64,000 bases of DNA, taken from positions 5,864,871 to 5,928,870 of the forward strand of contig JAJEKV010000010.1 of assembly GCA_021234155.1 (NCBI GenBank), in the 5' to 3' direction. This DNA comes from Isoetes taiwanensis (lineage: Eukaryota; Streptophyta; Lycopodiopsida; Isoetales; Isoetaceae). Positions 33,880 to 46,001 of this stretch are shown in pieces. Position 1 is the first letter of the stretch. Each line of letters opens with the position of its first letter. The notes beneath the pieces are model-generated. The model saw nothing but the letters and a program-made list of their open reading frames with translations, did no database searches and had not been told where the DNA came from. The translations under genes were made by a program, and so were the position numbers.

Positions 33880-34430
33880 AAAACAATCAAAACACCACCT
33901 GCGCACCCATCTACCCATGAAAAAGCGCAGGGTGACTGCTTCCATTCGCACAGGTGCACACCACCTCCGCATTGAGACAGGGAGATGGATTTAGGAGCAG
34001 CGGAAGGACAGAGTCTGTCAGTGCTGTCAACAGGGCGCCATTGAGGATGAAAGTCATGCCCTCCAGGCCTGTCCGGCGTATGAGCATATCCGGGCTCGGT
34101 ATGCTCGGTTAGTTGTGCCCCATCAGGCCCTGCACGGCCTCTGTAGGCTTGTTGGGATCGTACCTCCGGGAGGTAATGGATACGCGGACTCAGTTAAGCC
34201 CCCCTGACCGACATTAACCTCAGCTGTGCTTGTGATTATGTATATAACTGTGCAGTATGTCAGCATCCTTATTGCTACTAAGGTTTTTCCCCCGAAAACC
34301 CTTCGGGGCGGGGGTTTTTTAATCCTGGTAGTAATGCGCCTGTTGCTCTCTCTTTGTACTTGGGTCCCATAGGCCAGTTGGTCTCCGTGGACGATAAAAT
34401 CATATTCTATTCTATTCTATTCCTAGGTGT
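33880..34430 (+). mobile_element. 5'-truncated LINE 3' end with hairpin (copy e)
   Basis: Plus-strand ORF2 C-terminus with 'ASIRTGAHHLRIETGRWI', a stop, then 'CQCCQQGAIEDESHALQACP' (a Cys/His cluster of the zinc-knuckle type) up to about 34205. Next come the hairpin 34271-34335 (ATTGCTAC / GTAGTAAT), the terminal box 'tgggtcccataggcc' ... 'gtctccgtggacgataaaa' (34362-34400) and a (TATTC)n tail. Confidence 0.8.
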
Positions 34431-34439
34431 ATGTTAACA

Positions 34440-37280
34440 GAGGTGCTTAAGATAGCAAGTTGAGATGTCTAGTGCTTGAGATAGCAAGTGGAGATGTCTG
34501 ACTATCGTTGGCTAATTTGCGTCGGCTCTCAAGGCCATTGGGATAAATGTCTTATAAATATTAAGATAAATGTTCAACTTTTATTGCAAATTGTTTGTCC
34601 TATGGAGTACTTTACTTTAAACAATGAGGCGTCGCGATAAATTTCTTGGAAATATCAAAATAAATGCTTTTTTTTATTAACACTAGAGTTGTCCGTTGAT
34701 GAACCCAAATGGGCTCATTCGTATACTTTTTCTGAAATTTTATTCTAGCTCCAAGGTAAAGAATTTGTCTACATACTCACAATATGTCGTCCTCCATGAG
34801 TGTACCAAGGATAATTCTGTACGTACGAAATTAAAAATTTTGACGTATAAAGTTCAAGATACATATTTTATTGTTTAAAACGTATTTCACGAGCGAAAGA
34901 TAAGACTAACCATCTCTAATTGCATGCACTAGCGCCTCCATACCTACCAACATTCATCCAATCCATTTTCATTTGCCATAGAACTTGAATTAGAAGACTG
35001 GGCCATGTAGTTCTATCAATCAATCAGACAACAATATTTACACCGTCCAAATGCATGCCCTAGCACCAATTTTAACAACTAAACTACTTGCAGTTTTTCG
35101 ACATCCTTGAGATCTCAACAAGTAGTTAGAAAGCTAGGATAATTATGCTCTTCTTAACTGCATACTATTTTCACTATTTGGGGGACTCAACCACAAAAAA
35201 TTCCTTTTTTTTTTTAAACCCCAGAAGATACATGAATTTGGAGTTGTAATAGAGAAGATCCCACCCACATCTCAAAACATGATTTTAACCATGCTAGAGG
35301 AGGGTTGATACTATACTATCCCAAGCTAGATACATTCAATTCAAAAGATGTGGTTACAATAATGTCTAATTCCCTAGAAGTGTCAAAAGGTGTGACACTA
35401 TCCCTATAAATACCATTTCTTTTACCTTCAAACACAGCTTACCTTCACAGTTCAAAGGATATTACATTACAACCAATGATAACACACTTCATTAGATAAA
35501 CTGGTTCTCTGTATAATCCAAACATCTTTGCTATGACAACAACAAGCTGTACAGAAACATTTTTTGGAGCAATACTGGGGTAATTAGTTCATTGCAATTC
35601 GCCCTTTAAATCAACTAATTTGTCTGATTGTGTATTTTGTTCTGCTCAAGTTTTGTTTGTCAAACATGAAAGAGCACATAATAGAATTTTAAAAAACTTT
35701 CCAAAGCATCTTGGTCTCTTGCTACCCCATACATTGATGCATAAAATTAAATCAGACAAACTTATGTCTGTGTTTAGCTATTGTGCAGTATATGCTGAAC
35801 ATTAAAAAACATGATAACCATGTGCAAACAAAGCTAGCTATGTAAAAGTATGCATAGAGGAAATGCTAAGAGTAGGCAGTTTTACCAATAGAATGGAAAA
35901 TGTAGAAGAAGGTATCAACATTAATATTAACCATATCCATAAAGCTTTCGAATAGGTTATGCAATTGGCCACATCCTAACTTGTTTGTTCTGATAAATCT
36001 ACATGCAGATAATTCGTTTTTCTCTTCTTCTTGGGTGCAGTCACTTTATCTTTATCCAGAATCTTCAACAATGAGGTCTCGGTTTCTTGAAACCACCTTA
36101 CACCATGGCCATGAGAAACTATTGCACTTTCAGTAGTTCTTCATGATTTTCCACACATACCTGACTTTTTACACAGAAATCATATTTTGGCCTATCGTTC
36201 TTATACATTTCAGCAAGTTTAGGATCCAACGGACTATGCAAGTTGAGATCTTTAATAAGGACTATGCAGGTTGCTTATGATGAACATGGCACTCCATTTA
36301 TCACTAAACACTAGACCAAGGCATAATTGTCCACTACTGCTATCAATATTGGGATGGGAGATCTTACTTCTAAATACTAATTTTGGAAGCTTGAAAGGAT
36401 ATTGAAAAGGAAATTCTTTCACCTTTATAATCGACTTTGCATGGGCGTTGTGAGCCTATGCAATATCCTGGGATTAAATCATGTTACTTGCCAAAGGAGG
36501 AGCATCTTGCCAGCACAAAAAAACACATAGATGCAGTGATTAGAACATGTGTTGCTAAAATGCGATTCTTTGGAAAAGAAGACATATCTGGTTCCATAGC
36601 TGCAGCCTTCAGATGTGAAGAAAGGGCCTATTAATCCAAGTGTCTCGCTTTTGCTGCAACCTTATATCCCTAGATGCAAGCTCCATAGCCAAGTGTCATA
36701 CCCACAGAGCTTACAAAACTCAAAAACCCACCAAGCTTATTGATCCGCCATGATGCAGAGCTGCAAGCAGAGCCGACCCAGAGTGGGCCCAGAGCCGCCA
36801 TAGCTAGCGAAGGACGATGCCCAACAAATCCTGTACATAAGAAGAGGGCGTAAGCATAGCCACGATACTTTTTGGTTGTCCAATAGTTAGATCAAGGATC
36901 CATCATCCAAATTAGGGCGAGATGCATTACATACTTACACCAAAACCTTATAATATAAGCTAGAAATAGAGTTGAATTGGCTAGTTGTGAATATCAGAAT
37001 CAAAGGCCAAGCAGCTGGGGCTATGACTGTTTGTATTGATGTATCACAAAGACTGCAGAAAATTTTCAATCATTGCAGCAGTGCAATTAATTTGACACGA
37101 CTATTTCAACTCTGTCATTGATGAGAATCTTGGACTGGAAGTGTCAAGAAAACCTTGCAACTGAAAGTGTCATGATGAAAACTTGGGGTTGGAAGTGCCA
37201 ATTTTCTTTCTCAAAACCCATCATGTCTGTTGCCAATAAATATTGAAAGTAGTTCTTTTGTATATATGTTCTACAGAGTA
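34440..37280. other. AT-rich non-coding stretch
   Basis: About 2.8 kb with no recognised gene. Short ORFs (34696, 35620, 36437) have no known domain; the last (65 codons, 'YLPKEEHLASTKKHIDAVIRT') could be a stray exon. Confidence 0.4.
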
Positions 37281-37379
37281 TTTCCTTGATCTTTTCTACC
37301 AATATGGTATTTATCTATTTGGAACACTATGTTAAATTGTCTATTTTTACCATAATGGCACAAGGCCTATTTTTGTATG

Positions 37380-37942
37380 CAATAACACGAATGGAAGAAT
37401 TGGCAGATCTATCCATCAAGAAATTTGGAGTTGAGAAGATTGCAAAGGAGGTTGTAAGCTTGCAAGTGTGATATTCTATTTCTAATTATGTAATTAAATG
37501 TATATTCACTTTGCCAGCAGATTCTAGATACGTGCTATATCATCTAAGGATGTTTTCAAATACTCGTGTTGTATATGACCTTTCAGTGGAAAAAATTTGT
37601 AATGATTCTCTTCTCTTTAATTTTACTTGCAGAATTCAATGACTCCAAATTATAATGAATGTTGCTGCAATTGCAACTGATGGAGCCGGTCTAAGCCATG
37701 TGCAAGTGTCTCCAAGAGGTGTATTTTCCATCCACATCAAGCTAGTATGTTTCAGATTTTGTACATTGTCTCAATTGGATTATATCGCAGAAAGGTTTAG
37801 AATGCTGCCTGAGTTAGGGAATAAGCATTACCTTACTGATGATGGATGGATTAAGGTCGTGCAAGAAGAGAAAGCTAGGAAAGACCTAGCTGAAAAAATT
37901 AAGAAACAAAAGCCACAACATAAAAAGGCAAAGCAAGCATAG
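37380..37942 (+). CDS. Unidentified spliced exons
   Basis: A coding-like segment at ~37380-37471 ('RMEELADLSIKKFGVEKI') may be an upstream exon. An exon from a TTGCAG acceptor at 37632 (ATG at 37655) to 37719 ends before GTGTAT. It joins in frame, across a ~72-bp intron ending TCGCAG at 37791, to 37792-37942 ('RMLPELGNKHYLTDDGWIKV', then a Lys-rich tail). The product is not recognised. It sits just before a LINE tail, so it may be a gene fragment. Confidence 0.35.
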
Positions 37943-38009
37943 AAAATAAAGGATAGGGAATTAATTGAGGCAGCTCAGAAGATTAGAAAAGATGAGAGAA
38001 TAGTGCAAA

Positions 38010-38342
38010 AGAATTGAATTGAATTGAATTAAATTAATTTTTATTGTCCGTGAAGACCAATTAGCCCATAGGACCTAAACAAGGAACACGGCAAGCGTAC
38101 TACTGCTAGGATTAAAAAACCCTCGGCCGGAGGGTTTTTGAGGGAAAAAACTTGGCAGTATAGATATGATGAGAGACTGTACAATGATATATGACAATGT
38201 TACATTGTGATGTGTCTCAGTGCATCGTCCGAGGACATAACTGAATGTGGGCATCCATGATGTCCCGAAGATAAGATCCTAATGAGCCCACTGACGCTGT
38301 ATCCAATAATGCATGTAGCTGCTGGTTACGAAAGATCAAGTC
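38010..38342 (-). mobile_element. LINE 3' end, distal half, with hairpin (copy f)
   Basis: On the minus strand: the last ~40 codons of LINE ORF2 ('LHALLDTASVGSLGSYL', stop at about 38217), the hairpin 38101-38160 (TACTGC / GCAGTA), the terminal box 'gtcctatgggctaattgg..ttc' and a (CAATT)n tail at 38017-38033. Its proximal half lies beyond the copia insertion, at 41834-41970. Confidence 0.75.
38338..38342. repeat. Target-site duplication, left
   Basis: AAGTC immediately before the copia LTR, matched exactly by AAGTC at 41834-41838 after the other LTR. Confidence 0.85.
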
Positions 38343-39101
38343 TGATGATTTTTATTGTACTTCAAGCCTTAACTTTTAAGAAGATTGTCACAACAAATTC
38401 AAAGTCTATAGCCACCTTAGGAATTCACCATTCAACTTCACGTTATTCTAAGGTCATTAAATACAATAACTTTCAATGGTCATTGAACCAAATAGTCAAT
38501 AAACCATTGAATATAATTCGAACCAGCACTGTAGCAACGGGATTGACTTAGTTACTGTAGCTTCTCTGACCAGATCCTGATTTCAACCTATTCGTTCAAT
38601 TCCGGCATCGTTCCCCCTGTGTATATACTTGATCAGCTCTTCATAATCATATATATACGCAACCTCCTAATTCTAGCAATAGCAAGGGGAGCCAAGATGT
38701 GGTCACTCATCCCCTTGTATTATCGTCACCCTGCTGCGGCTTTCCAATCTAGGTCCGTCCACTTGTCAATTGTGCATCTCCTTTATCTAGAAAGTTTATC
38801 AACTTGCCTAAAAATTCGGAGTAGATAGGCTTGCTGTCCTTAAATTTCGGCCCTCGTTGACTTTGACTTATTTGACCAGTCAACCCAAAACCCTAAGTGG
38901 CGGGCAGGGGGTATCTGACTTTTTCTAGTGAGCGTAGCAATGCCCGGGTAGTACTAGCCCGCCACCCTAATTTTCTAAGCATTGAGTTATAACTTAGAAG
39001 TTGATCTACTGCCACTGCTTCTCATAGATCAGTACTGCATGACTTTGCAAACCTTAACTAATACAATTCTGCTAATATCACATGACAACTGCATTTCAAC
39101 A
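38343..39101 (-). mobile_element. Copia 3' LTR (complete, 759 bp)
   Basis: On the minus strand it starts TGTTGAAATGCAG at 39101 and ends ...CA at 38343. A polypurine tract (GAAGGGGGAA) lies directly inside it at 39102-39111. It is nearly identical to 41148-41833; I count about 12 mismatches in 686 aligned bases, so the insertion is young. It contains the ~90-bp GGCGGGC module at 38884-38975. Confidence 0.9.
38884..38975. other. GGCGGGC module in copia LTR (copy 1)
   Basis: Sequence 'aaaccctaagtggcgggc', 'agggggtatctg', 'ctagtgagcgtag', 'actagcccgccaccctaa'. Outer inverted repeat GGCGGGC / GCCCGCC and inner CTAGT / ACTAG. Closely related to segments at 59585 and 59700 in an unrelated element. 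Confidence 0.75.
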
Positions 39102-39116
39102 TTCCCCCTTCATGTG

Positions 39117-41147
39117 ATATTTACTGCACTGCAACAATGCCGTTATTTGCTGAAATCTTGAAACTGGCAGGGCCTTTGTAAGAATATCTGCCATTTGATC
39201 TACTGTGCTGACATAAGTTAGATGTACTTGATCTTTCTTCACCATGTCTCTAATAAAATGTACTTATAATTCAATGTGTTTTGATCTTTCATGTAAAATT
39301 GGGTTTTTTGTCATGGCAATGCAGCTAGTATTGTCACAATATATAATTGTTGGTCCTGTTTGTGTAAAACCTAACTCTTTCATAAGTCTTCTTTCCCAAA
39401 CTAACTCCTTTGTCAACAATGATGCTGAGTTTTGCATTTCCATGCAACTGGAGCTCCACCTAACAATACAACATATCCTAAAGTGGATTTTTGTTTGTCC
39501 AAGTCTCTTGCCCAGTCAGCATCACAATAGGCTTGCAATTGCAAGTTAGTATCATTGAATAATATGCCAAATTGTACTGTACCTTTCAAATACTTCAAAA
39601 TCCTTTTGGCTGCATTCCAGTGTGCTTTCGAGGGGTGGTTGTTATTGTATCACGCTAAGTATATTATTTACCAAATGCAATATCAGGTCGAGTACAGTTG
39701 GCTACATATGATAGACATCCAATCAAACTTCTATAGGGTACCCTTTCCATTTGCATACTTTCCTTTTCAGTTCTTGGACACATTTCACTAGATATTTTAT
39801 GACCAGGTACCATGGGAGTGGCTGCCACATTGCAATTTTCCATATGAAATCTCTTCAACATATTTTGGATGTGACCTTGCTGACTTAAGACAAGTATTTT
39901 CTGATCCCTGTTTCTGTATATATCAATCCCAAGAAATTTTTTTAACTCACCAAGGTCAGTCATTTGGAATCTTTTCTTTAGAATTTCCTTACAATGGTTT
40001 AATACTCTATTGCTTTTAGCCACCATAATATTGTCATCAACATACAATGCAATGATACACCATTCATCTCCAAAATTAAATCTATATAGATTCCCATCAC
40101 CATTAAGTTTTTTGAAACCTTGTTCTAACAAATATCCATCCATGCATTTGTACCATTCTCTAGGAAATTGTTTGAGACCATACACTGCTCTATTTAGTTT
40201 CCAAACTTTCCCTTTTTCTTCATCAAAGCCAGCTGCAGGTTTCAGATAAATTTCTTCTTCCAATTTGGCATTTAAAAATGCTGTGCTCACATCCATGTGA
40301 TGTATTTCAAAACTACATGCATTAGCAATGGCCAGAAGCATCCTTAAACTGTTTATCTTGACTAAAGGTGAAAAAGTTTCATCAAAGTCTTCACCCTTTT
40401 TCTGTGTAAACCCTTGTGCAACAAGCCTGGCTTTAATTTTGCTTGTTTTTATTCGATATATCCATTTATTTCCAACTATATTTTTGTTCAAGGGCATATC
40501 TACTACAGTGTAAGTACCTATTCTTTTAAAAGCCTTCATTTCTTCTTCCATTGCATGTCTCCAGTGTTTTTCATTAATGTCACTTATGGCTTCATTATAA
40601 CTTTGGGGTACTTTATCAGATTCAAGCACTAGTATGTCAAATAATGTATGAATCTCACCTTCAATTGGCTTAAATCTTTTGCTTTTTTCCACCTCAGTTC
40701 TGCCATGCAGTTCCACGTCATGTTTAGCTTCATCTGCTAATATTTGAGCTTCTGTCCTTTTTGCTTTCCTTTTGGGTTTGTCTGGCTTAGTAACTTCTTC
40801 CTCTTCCATTTCAATGCTTTGATTCATCCTAGGTTCAATTTCTGGCTCTGGGGCTATTTCAGACTCATTATCAGAGTCACTCATATCCATTTGATCTTTA
40901 ATTCTCTCCTCCTTCTCATTTAGATTTTGTTTTATTTCTATCAACTCTTCTTCTTTTTTGCATTCAGACATATCTTCTGAATTTATCTTAGGAATCTTCC
41001 TATAGAATTCTTTCTCATTGAAAACAACATGTCTACTAATAATGATTTTCCTTCTTGCAGGATCATATAATCTGAATGCCTTAGAATTTGAGTCATACCC
41101 TACAAGATATGCTATGTAGCCTCTATCATCCAATTTTTTTTTTAATT
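39117..41147 (-). pseudogene. pol: Ty1-copia pol remnant (integrase tail, RT, RNase H)
   Basis: ORF 41133-39664 (489 aa) starts in the integrase C-terminus ('LVGYDSNSKAFRLYDP'). It passes an acidic linker ('DMSDSDNESE') into the reverse transcriptase: 'WRHAMEEEMKAF', 'AFLNAKLEEEIYLKP', catalytic 'YVDD' near 40045, and 'TRPDIAF' at its end. Frameshifts and stops follow at 39600-39670. RNase H follows (39598-39413, 'YCDADWARD') and continues with further breaks to ~39120. Gag, protease, most of integrase and the primer site are absent: the deletion joins a poly(A) of the integrase straight to the 5' LTR. It cannot move by itself. Confidence 0.85.
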
Positions 41148-41833
41148 CTTAGGAATTCACCATTCAACTTCACGTTATTCTAAGGTCATTAAATACAATA
41201 ACTTTCAATGGTCATTAAACCAAATAGTCAGTAAACCATTGAATATAATTTGAACCACCACTGTAGCAAAGGGATTGACTTAGTTATTGTAGCTTCTCTG
41301 ACCAGATCCTGATTTCAACCTATTCGTTCAATTCCGGCATTGTTCCCCCTGTGTATATACTTGATCAGCTTTTCATAATGATATATATACGCAACCTCCT
41401 AATTCTAGCAATAGCAAGGGGAGCCAAGATGTGGTCACTCATCCCCTTGTATTATAGTCACCCTGCTGCGGCTTTCCAATCTAGGTCCGTCCACTTGTCA
41501 ATTGTGCATCTCCTTTATCTAGAAAGTTTATCAACTTGCCTAAAAATTCGGAGTAGATAGGCTTGCTGTCCTTAAATTTCGGCCCTTGTTGACTTTGACT
41601 TATTTGACCAGTCAACCCAAAACCCTAAGTGGCGGGCAGGGGGTATCTGACTTTTTCTAGTGAGCGTAGCAATGCCCGGGTAGTACTAGCCTGCCACCCT
41701 AATTTTCTAAGCATTGAGTTATAACTTAGAAGTTGATCTACTGCCACTGCTTCTCATAGATCAGTACTGCATGACTTTGCAAACCTTAACTAATACAATT
41801 CTGCTAATATCACATGACAACTGCATTTCAACA
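41148..41833 (-). mobile_element. Copia 5' LTR, 3'-truncated
   Basis: Copy of 38416-39101 with no net length change. It lacks the 73 bp equivalent to 38343-38415, so the deletion took the end of this LTR as well as the inner region. The outer end TGTTG (minus strand) borders the target duplication AAGTC. Confidence 0.88.
41616..41707. other. GGCGGGC module in copia LTR (copy 2)
   Basis: Same module in the other LTR. Here the right arm reads GCCTGCC, one change that turns a G-C pair into a G-T pair. Confidence 0.75.
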
Positions 41834-41970
41834 AAGTCATCATAGTTAGCGCAGTGTGACTGAATGCCGGACAATGCTGCAGAGTGTGGCTTTCATCTTC
41901 AATGGCACTATGTAGAAGTGGAATGGGAGATTGGCACCAGGAGATTGAGAAACATATTGTATAGTGTGAG
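41834..41970 (-). pseudogene. LINE ORF2 C-terminus, proximal half
   Basis: Starts with the target duplication AAGTC (41834-41838). Minus-strand 'AIEDESHTLQHCP' matches the Cys/His block of the LINE copies at 24400, 34050 and 54860. Removing the copia element and one AAGTC brings it together with 38010-38342 in a frame that matches the copy at 54791-55051. Confidence 0.7.
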
Positions 41971-42330
41971 GCAACCTCACATCTCTCTTTCTTAGCCAAG
42001 AGAATTCAACATGATAGCATATGAAATGATGAAGAAGAGATATATGCTATTGACAAGCAAGAGGGAAGGTCCATCAAGCTATAGGCCATGATGGTAAGCG
42101 TGCTCAGCTTATTACTTTCATTTCGTTTTGGAAGTTATATTTATGATAATATCATTGCATGTTTTTTGAGATGTCCAACTGCAAACTCATTCTTCTTTTG
42201 AGTTTTCTCATGAAGGCTTTTGAGCCTGTTGTTTGGCTTTACTACAAATTGATAGTATAAATGAGGAAATAAACATCACAAATATGGATAATTACAAACA
42301 TTGTTGTTTAAATACACATTGTCATTATAC
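41971..42330. other. Non-coding gap
   Basis: No gene or repeat recognised. Confidence 0.4.
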
Positions 42331-43242
42331 GTAAACCACCGGAAAGCGAAATTCCTCGCTTTTTTTATGTTTCTTTAAAACATGTAATTTTTGCCCTGGG
42401 GTTTCTCAGCGGCGCCGCCACAAGTTTATTTACAGTTGATTTAACACTACTTTACACAGATTTCACACATATTTCTTCTTTAAGCGAGCCCATAGAGTAC
42501 AAAAAGTCCGCCATAGCTGACACCTTGAAGCCTGGAAAATAGTTCTTTTCTGCGCCTGTAAAACCTTGATGCTATACTCTTTCCTGGAATCAGCATTTAC
42601 TCGATATTCTACTTGGCATTCACATTTATTTAACATTCTGAACGCCAGAACGTAGAGAATAGGGGCTAATCATGCCGATCATCCCACCAGAGCGGGCAAC
42701 TCCGGCATCAAGATTCAAGATAACAGATGATGGATAAGGCAAAAATAGAAGGATTTCTAAAAAGCAGAACAACAAGGCCCATCTTATCATCCTGTTTCAC
42801 CAAGATTAGAAGCGGGCAGAAATAAAACAAGATTACAAGATCAATTTGGCAGGCTCACTACTTTTGCAGATGAATCAGCTAGCAGAACCTATTGGACGGA
42901 ACTCAAGAACCTGTAAAACATCAAAAAAATCATTAGAAGCTTCTCCATTTCAAGGAATGACGGCATCAGGGAATGAACTCGAAAAACAAGAAAATATACA
43001 TCACTGACCTCCAAAACTGCTCCATTTCAAAAGAAAGGTCGCCAGACATGTAGCCTCAACTATCAAATCCTCCAAAAACTCGCCAAGAACTCAAAAGCCG
43101 GTGAGCATGGAGCGCCATGGGCTGAAAACGGACTCGCCATAGCCCGGACGAGAAAGAAATAAAGAAAAAGTACAGCTGGAAAAAAAAAAAAAAAAAACTA
43201 TTTTCTCTCTTGTCGCCGGAATTTCGCTTTCCGGTGGCTTAC
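42331..43242. repeat. Inverted repeat pair 0.9 kb apart
   Basis: GTAAACCACCGGAAAGCGAA (42331) is mirrored by TTCGCTTTCCGGTGGCTTAC (ending 43242), ~24 bp. The word TGTCATTATAC flanks the left copy (42320) and recurs at ~43401. The inner part read on the minus strand looks like a GC-rich 5' leader with an acceptor-like TTTTACAG near 42912. Either a transposon or an inverted duplicate of a promoter segment. A poly(A) run lies at 43179-43197. Confidence 0.5.
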
Positions 43243-43429
43243 GTGAGGGAGCCGCCTGGTTCTCGGGGTTTCCGGTGGGGGGAAACCGATAAGCGCCGCC
43301 CGGGCTGCTTTCGCGGCTTGGCGCTTTGCCGATTTCCAGCCGAAACCCCTAAACCAGCGGTTCCCTAGCACAAACATTGCTGCAAACAATTGACTCTCTT
43401 CAACTTTGTCATTATACATCATTGTAGCC

Positions 43430-45480
43430 TTTAATGGGTTGCGAGTGGAGCCTTCAATGGGCTGCCTGGTATCCTATGGGGCTGCTCACCTAGTCCTGAT
43501 GGTACTAGTACCACCACCTCTTTGACAGTCTATAACTATAAGTGGCCTTACCTATTTTGCATGTTATCAAGCTTGGGTGTAGGTTATCTTGCTGGGCACG
43601 CAACGATATAGTATGCATAGCATTTGAGATGCATACATGTCTGTAATTCCAATTATGCCCTTAGGTGAGCAGCCAATGGACACCCTCCCCTAGAAGAAGA
43701 TGAAAAACAAGAAAAAAAATTCACGTCATGCCGTTGGCCTTGAAATGTAAAAGCAACACTTGTTGAAATGTAAAAGTAACACTTCTGTATCACTGAAGCT
43801 TTTACAAAAACATATTACCAAAGGCGAAGCATAATCTGTTCACAAATTGCAGGTGGTATTACTTTTTAGCATCAGTATAAACATCATCTAGCATAATAAC
43901 ATGGGGTTTCATGTGTACTTTTTGCACGCTTTTCAATATAATTTTGCAGGTTCTTCTTCTCTGGTGCTACTTGATTTTGATAGGATAGCAAATAGCATCC
44001 TCACGCTATATATGTCACCCAGCATTATTTCTTGCTAAGGCTATTCTGTGAATGTTCATTGCCGTGACAGACCCATGCTTACCAAGTATGTTTTTTTCTA
44101 TACTGGGCACGATTCTTATATGTTAATGTCAAATATTCTTTTGAGTTAAGTTGGATATTAATAGCAATTTAGAAGTTGCAGAGATAATGTCAGAAAGCCT
44201 TTTGCTGTAAGTTGGATATTACAAACAAATTTACAGTGGCAACCATTTGGAAGTGCTGGAAATTTTTTAACTCTACAACTCACATTTATAATAATCATGA
44301 AGAGATGCAGCAAGGTAGGAACACAGATTCAATGCAACTTGGCTCATTTAGTGGCACATTCACATTTACATTACCAATTGAATTTCATGCCAGAAAATGC
44401 AAAAAGATAAAATATGTCCCAGCGAAAGTCCACACAAGGAAATCAATAGCAGCATCTCATTTCTTAGCAGATAACATTATGTAGTACATCAGACGGGCAT
44501 ATCAATTTATAGAGGCTAGTTGCTTTTTAGCTGTCTCACACTCACTAGTGCTACTTGTGTCTCAGGAGTATTCATTCGACATCTAGACGGGTGCACCATG
44601 AATTCTGAGACTGAACCATGAATTCTGAGGCTGAACAACAAAGGGCAATAAAATGTCTGGAAGCTGCACTAGAGCACTGCATCTCTGAGGTATCTAGGAT
44701 TCCATTTGGAATCATTTTTTTTCCTCTGTCGAATTAAAAATGTAACCGCTGCCTTGGTATATTCAGGGCATGAGGTAGAATTGGGTGTCTAAGATAGAGG
44801 GTTTTTTATTAGATGTAACGTCTGTTTCAAGAAAATGGGCTGTGTATGCAAGTGGTAGAAATACATTTTAGAAATTAAATTGGTCAAGAAGTGCTTCAAG
44901 CTGAGGAACCAGAGTTGTCGTCCTGAGGTTATGTATGTTGTTATGAGAATAGGAAGAAGATATCTTGGTAGCTGCAAGATCAGGGCTTCAACTGTCTATC
45001 ATTTCCAGTCCTTTTCTTCTTTTTTGAAATGCTATAGCTATATTAGTAAGGGAAGTGGAGAACTAGTAAAGTATACTTCGTGAATCATAAAGAAATGAGG
45101 CAAGGACAAGCTGTAACTGCCATGTAAACATGAACGAACAAACCATCAGCCTGTGCTAATCTTTGATACATCTCATGGTATACAATCTTTACATCCTATC
45201 CATTAATTCTTAGTTTTGGCTGCCAAGTTCCTTAAATTTTGTGATTAACTACATGTATGTTTCATTTGTAGATTCTTTATTCATAAATGCTATTTATTGC
45301 AAGAAGAAAATGTGTAATCCCATGGGTTACTCTGTTTTGCTATTTTGATGTCCAAACATCTTGAAAGTAACGATTGGCATATCCATCATATATTAACTTC
45401 TCATATTCTATTGAAAATGTTGCTATTGATATGTAAATTAAAGGAAATAAAGCAAAGGTCAATTATAAGCCCCTAAGACC
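43430..45480. other. AT-rich non-coding stretch
   Basis: No recognisable protein. ORFs at 44212-44484 and 44880-45083 have no domain signature. Confidence 0.4.
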
Positions 45481-45526
45481 CTAAAGTGACCCAAAAAAAA
45501 AAAAAAAATTAAATAAATAAAAATAA

Positions 45527-45875
45527 CACAAACCATTACATTTAGCACTCTTAAATTAAATCCCCCTTGAAATCCCATTTGGTTTGGGTGCATATTCACA
45601 CAAGGGGTGATATAGGGTGCCGAAAGCCTAATACATGTATGAAATCAATGCTATTTAGTATATTGCCTCAAAACTTATAGTATTTTGCAAGCCGTGCTAT
45701 ACAATACACCCAAACTTGTACGAACCCCACAAATGAGGAATGCTATCTATGATCTAGATTGAAGAATAACTTCTAAATATGCCCATCCAACAGCTTTTAA
45801 TGCCCAGAGTCACCCCATGTGAATATGCACCCAAACTAAAAGGAGTTTTAAGGGGGATACATGTCTGTTACAAAT
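45527..45875. mobile_element. Foldback MITE, copy 2
   Basis: Relative of 10929-11309: left 'aacacaaaccatta', 'tttggtttgggtgcatattcacac' (45533-45602); right 'gtgaatatgcacccaaac' ... 'aagggggat' (45818-45858). The inner part is in the opposite orientation to copy 1 ('atagtattttgcaa' versus 'ttgcaaaatactat'). Confidence 0.75.
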
Positions 45876-46001
45876 GCGAGGGGAACTGGCATAATATACA
45901 AATTGCAAATTGTAAGCAAAATGTTCTGAGGCGTCGTGATAATAATCCTTAGCAAAGAACCCACCATTTATAACTCAGGATTAGATGGAGTTGAAAGAAT
46001 A

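Noticed and set aside
38884-38975. Twister or hammerhead ribozyme in the GGCGGGC module
   Set aside because: CCCTAA and GCAATGCC words recall twister, but I could not place the full set of conserved twister positions in any circular order, and no CTGANGA/GAAA hammerhead core is present. Left as an unnamed structure.
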